A DNA stretch of 64,000 nt from Coenobita brevimanus (taxonomy: Eukaryota; Arthropoda; Malacostraca; Decapoda; Coenobitidae), in contig CM064664.1 in assembly GCA_032717465.1 (NCBI GenBank), positions 3,532,969 through 3,596,968 on the forward strand, given 5' to 3'. Under the pieces are notes generated by a model that saw only the letters and a list, made by a program, of their open reading frames with translations, searched no databases and was not told the DNA's origin. The position numbers and the translations under genes were made by a program. Shown here one piece after another: positions 53,534 through 64,000 of this stretch. Each line of letters begins with the position of its first letter. Within the stretch, counting starts at the first letter, position 1.

Positions 53534-54228
53534 TTACTGGTGTCCTCTGTTCATAAAATATCTGTAACAGTTAGACTTGAACAGCTGTGGGTTGAAATTT
53601 GGAGGGAAATAACTGTGGGGAAACGAGTTCCAGAGAGATGCAGTTCGAGGAATGAAAGAATTCTGATAGGCAGAAGTTCTGCAATATGACTGAGTGACAT
53701 TCCAGTCATGAGCACTACCAGATGCCCATGTAGCAAGAGGGAAGGCATGGGGAGGTGGCACCATGGACGCAACTTCGTCTGAGCATTTGTCATAATAATA
53801 TCTGTAAAATAATGCAAGGGAGGCAACATTCCTTCTCACTTGTAGGGGAGGTAGTTTATTTGTAATGGCAGGGTTGTTAATAATTCTAACAGCTTTGTTC
53901 TGAATTTTGTCTAGTTGTTCCAATGCAACCTTTCCACATCCATTCCACAAGGGTGAGCAATATTCAAGCAGAGAGCGCACATGACTCTTATAAATTATAG
54001 CTAACTGCTCATCAGCGAAGAAGTTACGGACTCTTACAATAATCCAAGTTTCCTCGAGGCAGTTTCAGCAAGTTATCTAACATGAGAGGTCCAGCTGAGG
54101 GCATTGTCAAGTGAGATGCCAAGATTTCAGTACTCATGGAGATGTGAATATTACCAGCACCGAAGGTAACGTAAGAATCAGGCAATATCTGTCCATTAGT
54201 AAATTGTATGTATTTAGCTTTACTAGCA
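53534..54228 (-). pseudogene. LINE H C-terminal block
   Basis: Reads ASKAKYIQFTN from the P5 junction, passes through degraded text, then MRSLLEYCSPLWNGCGKVAL, EQLDKIQNKAVRIINNPAIT, RRNVASLALFYRYYYDKCSD and FIPRTASLWNSFPHSYFPPN, ending NRGHQ. LEYCSPLWNG and the NVASLALFYRYY phrase correspond to the family A C-terminal block. A 149-residue stretch is open. Confidence 0.75.
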
Positions 54229-54232
54229 TTAA

Positions 54233-56351
54233 CCTTTACACCGCTGGCATGTTTCCCAATGTTTTGCGTGTCCCGCGGTGTTATTCGGGCTCCGACAGAC
54301 TCTCAAAAAATATTTGCCAAAAATCAGTTATTAGTCCTAGAATATTAAAATTACATATGCTTATGGCACATACCTTCAGCTTTCTCCTGGGATGTTTGTT
54401 GAGCCTTCGTCGATTACCGTAGGACTTGTGGAAACCTCTGAAGTTGGGTAACAAAGTCTCCACTTTACACTTCCCGACAACCCGTAATATGATTACCACA
54501 GCCAGATATTAACACAATAAACACTACTCTATGATTATAAAGTAGTTTGGGATCCATACTCCAAAAAAAAAACACTGTGAAAGCAATGAAAATTACGAGC
54601 GCGTATGACCTTCCCACTTGTGCTAGTTCGCTGTTGGTATTCTGTCATTTATTATTCATAAAACCCCTCACACTTTATATTTCTATTACTACATAACACT
54701 TATATATATATATCTACAGTCTTTATCCATAAATTTCCTTCAGTAGTATTAGTTTATTGTCACTGTAGGGATTCAATTTCTTTCAGTAAAATACATTTCA
54801 CTTTCTCGTCCTGTATACTAGCATTGAGAGTGAATGTCACTTTCACCTTCACTCTCATAACTCATAGTATTCATACATGCTAGAGTGAAACTTTCACTTT
54901 CATTACTCCTAGGGTATATACTCGTATTCTTATAATACTACTCATTTACATTTCTATTTACGTTCTCTATTTTATTTACGTTATTTACATTTCTATTTTA
55001 TTTACACTGTGTTATGCACTGATACTTGAAGTAACTTATAAAACTATTTTCCACTGTTCACGTATATTTACATTCATTACTTTCACTTGCTGTTTACACA
55101 TTATTTACACATTATTTACAATTCCACTTGCACTGTTTTACTCAATAGAAAGATCGTAGTCACTCTTTTATCAATTGTCAGCCCTTTACCTCTTTCCACA
55201 CGAGGTTTAGTAGAGGGTAAAGGTCACAGGGCCCTTTGCATGGGGGTGAAAAGTGGCTGAAGTTAGCAGGAGCAAACAGACGTACCTTCACATTGGAAGA
55301 TGAGAGTGAACTGATAAGAGTGGGCCGGGTTGGTGGCCTACCTAGGGAAATGCATTACTGCCAATGTCAGCCTCTTGACAGAAGCTAATATATAGCAGTG
55401 AAATGATTGGCAGGAAATCTAAACAATACATTATATTAGGTAGTTCCAGGTGAATGTAAATATCACTTAGGCTTCTCCCTTCGCTCCTTATATGTATATT
55501 TATTACGAAAATAGATTATACGGCATATTTCAAGGGGAAATAAACAGCAAAAATTAGCGAACGAGTGCACGTGTTAGCGAACGAGTGCACGTGAGGTGTT
55601 GTCAGGTGATAATTAGCCAATTCCAGGTGTATGGCACTATCACTTACCTTATTTCTTTTTTGTATATATTATTTGGTATAAGAATTGGGCATAGGGCTTA
55701 TTTCAATGGATGAAATCAGTGGAAAATTCCAGGGAAGATTCACTTAGCACAGAATATAGTGTGGTGGCCTGCAATAATTAGGTAGTTCCAGGTGAATGTA
55801 AATATCACTTAGGCTTCTCCCTTCCTTTCTTATATATATTTTTATTACAAAAATAGATGATACAGCATATTTCAAGGGGAAATAAACAGCGAAAATTAGC
55901 GAATGAGTGCACGTGAGGTGTTGTTAGGTGATAATTAGCCAATTCTAGGTGTATGGCACTCTCACTTACCTTATTTCTTTCTTGTATATATTATTTGGTA
56001 TAAGAATAGGACATAGGGCTTATTTCAATGGATGAAATCAGTGAAAAATTCCAGGGAAGATTTACTTAGCGTAGCACGGCCGGGCAGGCAAGAGGACAGG
56101 GTAATGGAGAGGGGGGTAGGGAGAAAAGTCAAGAACGGGGAGAAATGGCTAAATTGTCAACAATGGACGGGAGTACAGATGAGATTAGGAGTGCTGACTA
56201 GTGTTGGACATTGGTAGTACTGATAGATGATACAAGCCACCACTTGAAAACCCGGGTGAATTCAAAATAACACAGAATCACAAAAGTTACTCCCCGCGGT
56301 ATGATCCCTTGCTCCCAAGCGTCACGAAAGTGACGCCCCACCATTAAGGGG
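54233..56351 (-). mobile_element. P5, 2.1-kb non-autonomous piggyBac element related to P3, in LINE H
   Basis: TTAA duplication at 54229-54232 and 56352-56355, inside LINE H codons. The ends read CCTTTACACC on the left and, in reverse complement, CCCCTTAATGG on the right. The left ~250 bp align with the right end of P3 read backwards: TATTTGCCAAAAATCA, TTCAGCTTTCTCCTG, GAGCCTTCGT, AGTTGGGTAACAAAGTC. No transposase frame. It contains a 342-bp tandem duplication. Most likely an internal-deletion or filler-containing relative of P3. Confidence 0.8.
55439..56080. repeat. 342-bp tandem duplication inside P5
   Basis: Unit 1 from 55439 and unit 2 from 55781 both begin GGTAGTTCCAGGTGAATG and share GGCTTCTCCCTTC, CAAGGGGAAATAAACAG, GTGATAATTAGCCAATTC and TATATATTATTTGGTATAAG in order. 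Unit 1 also carries a perfect 20-bp direct repeat TTAGCGAACGAGTGCACGTG (55554-55573, 55574-55593), absent in unit 2. Confidence 0.85.
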
Positions 56352-56355
56352 TTAA

Positions 56356-56600
56356 AAGAGACAAGGTTGTTTTGTCCCCATTCACTGATCGCAGACAGGT
56401 CTTGATTTATGGAGATGGCTGTAGTGAGTTGGGAGATAGAGATACTAGACTTTGTAAATGGGTGTCCGAGTGTGATTGAACTTTGCAGAGTAGAGTCATC
56501 TGAGCATGAGTGGATGGGATTGTGGGTGACAGATAAGAGTTCATTAATATGAACCAGGAACAGGCCCGGTGCCAGAACTGACCCCGGCGGCATGCCAGCG
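56356..56600 (-). pseudogene. LINE H RT piece between P6 and P5
   Basis: Reads NAGMPPGSVLAPGLFLVHIN, ELLSVTHNPIHSCSDDSTLQ (family YADD, here CSDD, so the aromatic residue and Ala are changed), TTAISINQDLSAISEWGQNN and LVSFN. It is open across ~80 codons and bounded at both ends by TTAA. Confidence 0.8.
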
Positions 56601-56849
56601 TTAACCTCTAAAGTCCACAATTATTTCAGGCAGGGTACCTCCCCCAGCCTCAATTTGGGGATGTCTTGGCAACTTTCTCTAAGGGCAAATTGACTGTGTT
56701 CTAGGCAAAGAGGAAGAATTTACACACCTGACAATGCAATCCACACCCCCATAGGCACAATCGCGCATCAAAGTTCAAAAACGTTTATAATAGTTAACCC
56801 TTGAAAACAATCTAAAACGTGAAAATTTTGGTAACTAACTATTTTTCTT

Positions 56850-57240
56850 ATTGAAACAGGTCATTTCAATGTGTTTTGTCACACCAACCATGAAAACAGG
56901 TGTATGTAAGTGTGGGGAGATACTAGGCTGTGGGAAGTAGGCCTATAGGTACAGGGATTGGAAATAACCAACTTTTCACATGAAAAGAAAGCACTTCAGT
57001 GTGTTCTGTAACATCTACCGTGAAAACAGGTGTGTATGTAGTGTGGGGAGCTAACTAGTGTGGGGTAATAGGCCTACAAGGCCTTGGTGGTACTTGAGGA
57101 GAAAAATTTCGGCAACAACCAAATTCTCTTGTGGAAACTCTCCATTTCAAAGGGATTTGTCATATCAGTCATGAAAACAGGAGTGTACGTAGGTGTAGAG
57201 AGATAAAACAGGTGTGGGGAGTAGCCTGCAAGCCCTCAAA
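56850..57240. repeat. Degenerate tandem repeats in P6
   Basis: Three copies of a phrase like CATGAAAACAGGTGTATGTA with GTGTGGGGAG and TAGGCCTA following, at about 56890, 57020 and 57170. Spacing ~130-150 bp. Confidence 0.6.
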
Positions 57241-57375
57241 GTCATGGAAAAACTATCACAGACATTTATAAATGTTTATAACCATCAAGGACATCAAAAT
57301 AAAGTTGAATAATGCTATAGATCAATGCATACGAAAGGGGAAAAAAGGAGAGCAATAATTTTGCTTATGTTCTAT

Positions 57376-57413
57376 CTGACAGGTGTAGGATGACTGCATC
57401 CTACACCTGTCAG
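57376..57413. repeat. Perfect 17-bp inverted repeat (hairpin) in P6
   Basis: CTGACAGGTGTAGGATG (57376-57392), loop ACTG, then its exact reverse complement (57397-57413). CAGGTGTAGG is then repeated directly after. No T-run follows, so a terminator is not argued. Confidence 0.9.
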
Positions 57414-58230
57414 GTGTAGGTACGACGCGAGAAATGAATAGAGTGAGGTGTAATTATATGAAAATTATGGAAAAAGTAGAAATAAGACCTAACAGGTATG
57501 TACATCAGGCCAGAGAAAGAGGTAAGGCAGGTCAAATATGGCAAAACCCTAAAAAAAAAAAAAAAAAAACAGAAAAAAAAAGATTACAAAGAAACAACAA
57601 AAAATGCAAAGAAACAAATGTCCACCCATAAATGGAAGAATTTTCCTTCGTATAACATGAAATATACTGAAAGAATATGTTGTGGTGTTTGAAATTATGC
57701 ACGAGAAAGATAATTGATGCATATGGCAATAGCGAAGGTCGCAGAGGACACTGGAGAATGAGCAGGAGGTGGGGGGAAGGGCTGGGGAAGAGATGTGAGA
57801 CAGAAGGTTGTGGAATGGTGGCTTGATACCTCTCGGGGGTCTGTAAGGGGTGGGAGGGTAGTGAGGGACAAGGAGGGAGGGATGGGGTGGGGTTTGGTGG
57901 GGATACAAGGCTAGCAGGGTGGAAGGAGAAGCATGAATGGGTGGAAGGGGCACAGGTGGTGGCAGGAGGTGAGATACAGGTGTGTGGAGGGATGGGAGGG
58001 TGATGGGGGACAAAGAGTGTGGGAGTAGAGTAGAGGGTGGCATGGAGGGGGCCCAGAGGGGGAGTGCCCCCCACTGCCCGGGTTGGTCCAATCCCCCTTC
58101 ACGCCACCTTAGGGGTTAGTTCTCACTGGCCTGAAGCCATGTTCCTCATAATCGGGGCGGAGGAAACACTCCACAGTTTTTTACAAGCCCTGCTCAGTTG
58201 ATGCAATTAGGCATTTTGGCATAAAATTCA

Positions 58231-58252
58231 AATCGCATCACTTGATGCGATT
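58231..58252. repeat. 10-bp inverted repeat near the right end of P6
   Basis: AATCGCATCA, CT, TGATGCGATT: a perfect stem 13 bases from the element end, overlapping the terminal repeat. It could be a binding site for a dimeric protein or part of an imperfect subterminal palindrome. Confidence 0.8.
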
Positions 58253-58269
58253 AGGACTTTAGGGGTTAA

Positions 58270-58860
58270 TAGAGTGGAAATTGGAATATACATGACCTAC
58301 TTTTACTCTTATTTTCCTGTCACTAAGATATGAAGAAATTAAAGGAACAAAAGTCGTCAGTCCACAGCAAGGGAGTTTGGACAGCAGGGAACAGCGCCAT
58401 ACTCTGTCGAAAGCTTCAGAAATATCAAGAGCTACTGGAAGAGCCTCTCCATGTAGATCAATCAATTGATAGATGGTATGAGTCAGGAGATTGAGCATGC
58501 CAATGGTGGATCTCTTGTGGAAAAAACCATATTGTCTATCACTAATTAAGTTGTTGGATTCAAGATGTTTAACAATGTGCTTATTAATTAAAGTTTCAAA
58601 CACCTTACCAAGAGTGACAGCTATTGGTCTGCAATCAGAGGGGTCAGAGGAACTTCCTTTCTTCGGAATTGGGTGGATATTGACTTCTTACTATGAATTT
58701 GGGAATAAAGAAGTACGTATGCATAGTCTGAATAATTTAGAACAGAGGCATGTTCAGGGGAACACTTTTTCAAAACAATTGGCGGAATTCCATCTGGGCC
58801 TGGAGCTTTGTTGGTAGGCAAATTGTCTAGAATGGGTTTTTCGTATCTTGTCTGTATTTT
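58270..58860 (-). pseudogene. LINE H RT N-terminal part, broken
   Basis: Reads MPTNKAPGPDGIPPIVLKKC (fingers), a damaged segment with frame changes, then MFETLINKHIVKHLESNNLI, SDRQYGFFHKRSTIGMLNLL, LPVALDISEAFDRVWRCSLL (catalytic Asp kept) and IRVKVGHVYSNFHSI, cut by P6. Confidence 0.75.
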
Positions 58861-58919
58861 AAGTGGGGCAATTTCGGGAAAGCCACGTTCTAGTACTGGG
58901 ACATTCTGGTAGGTATCGT

Positions 58920-59390
58920 CTATGGTAAGTTTCTGGCAATTGTACCGGCAAAAATATCCGCTTTCCCACGCGGGTCATTTGTAATGTTGCCATCTGAAGA
59001 TTTTAGTAGGGGAATGGAAGATGACTTGTTAAAGTTATTATTGAAAAAATCATGAGTTGACCAGAATATTCTATTGTCATTAGGGTTGATACGTAGTTTT
59101 GATCCTTGCTTTTGAAGAAAGTTTGATTTAGCTAGATTTAATACAGCTTTTGCATGATTTCTAGCAAGTTTAAATTGAGAGAGTGATTCAGATGTTTTTG
59201 ATTTTAGGTAAGAGTTATATGCCAATGACCCTTGGGCCGCTGCTCTGGGACAGCTTCCATCAAACCATTTTGGAGAGTTCGATCTTTTACTGAACTGTTG
59301 ACTTGGTATGAATAAATCCATACCAGCTAGTATTAAGTCGCAAATGTGGGACTGGGTAGAATTGGGATCACTAGAGAGGGAAGACTGCAT
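58920..59390 (-). pseudogene. LINE H linker region
   Basis: Reads CDLILAGMDLFIPSQQFSKR, NSPKWFDGSCPRAAAQGSLA, FKLARNHAKAVLNLAKSNFL and NRIFWSTHDFFNNNFNKSSS, the region between endonuclease and RT in such LINEs. The frame stays open up to 59594, but the part beyond ~59390 does not resemble a LINE. Confidence 0.6.
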
Positions 59391-59608
59391 GCACCCAGTC
59401 TGCTTGTGCAGGCCAATTACATTTGTTCCACAGACCAAACACACATCCAAAGCCACTCCAACACGACAATCACACTTACAAGCAGTTCTCACCCTACATA
59501 CAATCTCTACCAGACAGCCTAAGCCAATTGGTAGAGATACATAGGCTGTATCGTTCCCACTTCGGTCGGGATAGGCTGATCCTACAGTGGACACTCAAAT
59601 GGCTGAAT
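59391..59608. other. Spacer between LINE H and LINE C3, nothing recognised
   Basis: About 220 bases, open on the minus strand together with LINE H, but with Cys/Val-rich text that I do not recognise. Confidence 0.35.
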
Positions 59609-59610
59609 AT

Positions 59611-62726
<3,116 letters not shown>

Positions 62727-62729
62727 CGG

Positions 62730-63125
62730 GCATTACAAGTCCAGTGCTTAACAAAGTCCTCCCTCAACTTTCTCCATGAATTCCTTGACTGGGCATACCA
62801 CTGACACATTTTCCCTGCAAATTGCTCTACCTGATCCCTCCACCTCCTGTCTGGCCTTTTTCTGCTATGCATACAATCTCTTGGTGTCCAGTCAGTCAGT
62901 CTCTTGCCCCATCGGTTATCCCTCATTCTTGCTACATGGCCTGTGACTTCCATTTCTGTTGTTTTAGAAATCTAATATCTTTGACTTTACTTTGCTCTCT
63001 CGCCCTTTTTCCGGTCTCTTAAAGATATTCCCAACCTAGACCTTTCCATTGCTCTCTGAGAACGGGTTAATTTATATTTCATCGATTTTGTTAGTTTCCA
63101 GATTTCACAACCGTACATCATAGTT
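62730..63125 (-). pseudogene. RTE-like LINE, RT C-terminal fragment
   Basis: Minus strand reads PTMMYGCEIWKLTKSMKYKL, RSQRAMERSRLGISLRDRKK, then after a stop and frame change MEVTGHVARMRDNRWGKRLT, DWTPRDCMHSRKRPDRRWRD and QVEQFAGKMCQWYAQSRNSW. The YGCEIW, GHVARM..NRW and RPDRRWRD phrases are the standard C-terminal signature of RTE/BovB-like RTs. It is a different family from C and D (GHVERM and RGRPR there). The 5' side ends near a TA tract at 63189. Confidence 0.75.
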
Positions 63126-63185
63126 GGAAATATATATTAGTTACATACTTTTCGTATCATACATAATGGGAAGTTTGCCTGTGAA

Positions 63186-63188
<3 letters not shown>

Positions 63189-63250
<62 letters not shown>
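63189..63250. repeat. (TA)n microsatellite, ~62 bp
   Basis: About 31 TA units. Confidence 0.95.
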
Positions 63251-63253
<3 letters not shown>

Positions 63254-63742
63254 ACATAACCACAGGAGAAATGAAAGAAGCAACAGTGAGCACTTTCTCA
63301 TATTACATCTTCAAAGTGAGACAGAAGCGTAAGGGTAGAGGTCTTTTATGCACACCCGCAGCAGGGAGTGGCACACAGAACAAAGTATGACGAATTAACA
63401 CTGAGCTAATTTACACAGAACAATAGGTACCTGACTTTTTTCCTGCGGCTTAACTAATGGACACCTGCAGCAGGGGGTGTCACACAACAAAGAATGACCT
63501 GAATTTAAAAAATGGGCGATGCACAGAACAATAGGGACCCTTCTTTTTTTTTTCCTTAGGGATGAACCTGACAAAAGTGTGTGTTTGGAGGTAAATACTG
63601 CGGCTTAACTTAACACTTTGAGGATTAATGCTAGGTGTGTCCCACACAGGTGTGAGTTCATTACCAGGAGACGACAAAGAACAATCAATTGTTAGTCTGG
63701 GTGATACTGTTTTAAAATTAATTCAGTTAACAATTTATCACA
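63251..63742. other. Non-coding with a short degenerate duplication
   Basis: GCAGCAGGGAGTGGCACAC (63358) recurs as GCAGCAGGGGGTGTCACAC (63467), each followed by ACAGAACAATAGG, and CTGCGGCTTAACT occurs at 63443 and 63598. It may be the 3' region of the Penelope-like element at 63743. No gene seen. Confidence 0.4.
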
Positions 63743-64000
63743 CTAAAAATGACCATAGCTCATGTTTACATTCTTTTCATATGTGTCAGAAATTAGGCAA
63801 GATTCTATTACATTTCTTTTATCTGTCCAGTCAATATGGTGATCACTGGATGCTTTGTGCTGAAATAAACCACTACTCTCTTGGGCTGTCCTTACACTGT
63901 ATTTATGTTGTGAGATTCTAGTTTCAAAATCTTTTCCAGATTGCCCTATGTAAAATAATATTACAGCTTTTACACGGGATTTTGTAAACAAAACCTGAAT
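63743..64000 (-). pseudogene. Penelope-like element GIY-YIG endonuclease fragment, cut by window end
   Basis: Minus strand reads SGFVYKIPCKSC at the very edge, then after a one-base frameshift ILFYIGQSGKDFETRISQHK, LFQHKASSDHHIDWTDKRNV and IESCLISDTYEKNVNMSYG, stop. VYxIPC, YIGQ, RxxxH and HxIDW followed by E(A/S)xLI are the hallmarks of the GIY-YIG domain of Penelope-like retroelements. The RT part would lie beyond the right edge of the window. The frameshift between IPCKSC and YIGQ suggests a dead copy. Confidence 0.75.

Larger units (their letters stand above)
56605..58265. mobile_element. P6, 1.66-kb non-autonomous TTAA element in LINE H
   Basis: TTAA duplication at 56601-56604 and 58266-58269, inside LINE H codons. 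Inverted ends: CCTCTAAAGTCC left, and right reverse complement CCCCTAAAGTCCTAATCGC. No transposase frame. The interior has three degenerate ~130-bp repeats (about 56850-57240), a perfect hairpin at 57376-57413 and a purine-rich G-tract region (57750-58090). Ends differ from P3 and P4, so it represents another subfamily. Confidence 0.85.
53462..59390 (-). mobile_element. LINE H, Jockey/CR1-like, cut by P5 and P6
   Basis: Minus-strand LINE. From 3' to 5': A-rich tail (poly-T 53463-53472), C-terminal block to 54228, P5, RT piece 56356-56600, P6, RT piece 58270-58860, linker 58920-59390. Without P5 and P6 the coding text is continuous: NNLVSFNASKAKYIQFT across P5, and YSNFHSINAGMPPGSVLAPG across P6. 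It is related to family A in RT wording. No endonuclease is visible, so it is 5'-truncated or decayed there. Confidence 0.8.

Noticed and set aside
57532..58091. Pro-rich antisense frames in P6
   Set aside because: They lie over a purine-rich tract and consist of low-complexity Pro/Ser/His text in two frames at once. No protein family fits.

Overview
The window looks like intergenic DNA from a large, repeat-rich animal genome. A decapod crustacean (crab or shrimp) is my best guess: the LINE families are of types I associate with decapod assemblies, dinucleotide and trinucleotide microsatellites are dense, and non-LTR retrotransposons and piggyBac-type elements are numerous and decayed. The species call is inference from memory and cannot be proved from the sequence. 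I recognise no host gene. Essentially all coding potential belongs to mobile elements, most of it broken by stops and frameshifts.

Layout. 1-2266: unremarkable non-coding DNA with a GT microsatellite. 2267-15270: LINE family A (endonuclease plus reverse transcriptase). Copy A1 (minus strand) carries a 0.65-kb insert. Copy A2 (plus strand) is cut twice, by A3 (minus strand, 7179-10120) and by an RTE-like LINE, D1 (11573-15053). 15987-16528: a TTAA-flanked MITE. 16644-19670: RTE-like LINE C1. 19671-23545: nothing recognised. 23546-26290: LINE A5, interrupted at a TTAA by piggyBac derivative P1. 26404-30933: derivative P2, then autonomous-type piggyBac P3 with a nearly open transposase. 30935-43193: two I-like LINEs with RNase H domains (B2, then B1). 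B1 is split by RTE-like D2 and by a second autonomous-type piggyBac, P4. 43194-45500: non-coding DNA with microsatellites and a degenerate ~17-bp array. 45500-53196: CR1/L2-like LINE E, split by a 509-bp tRNA-bearing palindrome and by RTE-like LINE C2. 53217-59390: microsatellite, SINE-like sequence and LINE H, split by two piggyBac-type elements (P5, P6). 59610-64000: LINE C3, long TA microsatellites, an RTE-like fragment and a Penelope-like GIY-YIG fragment at the edge.

How the parts relate. The nesting gives a relative history. LINEs A, B, E and H were there first. RTE-like LINEs (C, D) and TTAA-specific elements later landed inside their reading frames. At least six or seven TTAA-flanked elements occur in 64 kb. 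In P1, P4, P5 and P6 the interrupted LINE reads through again if the insert and one TTAA are ignored. P1 and P2 share both the left end and the N-terminal transposase coding remnant of a P4-like element. P5 shares an end with P3. The features most worth a second look are the palindrome with two outward-facing tRNA-Glu-like units (48905-49413), the P4-to-P1/P2 derivation, and the P3 transposase broken only by two TGA codons.
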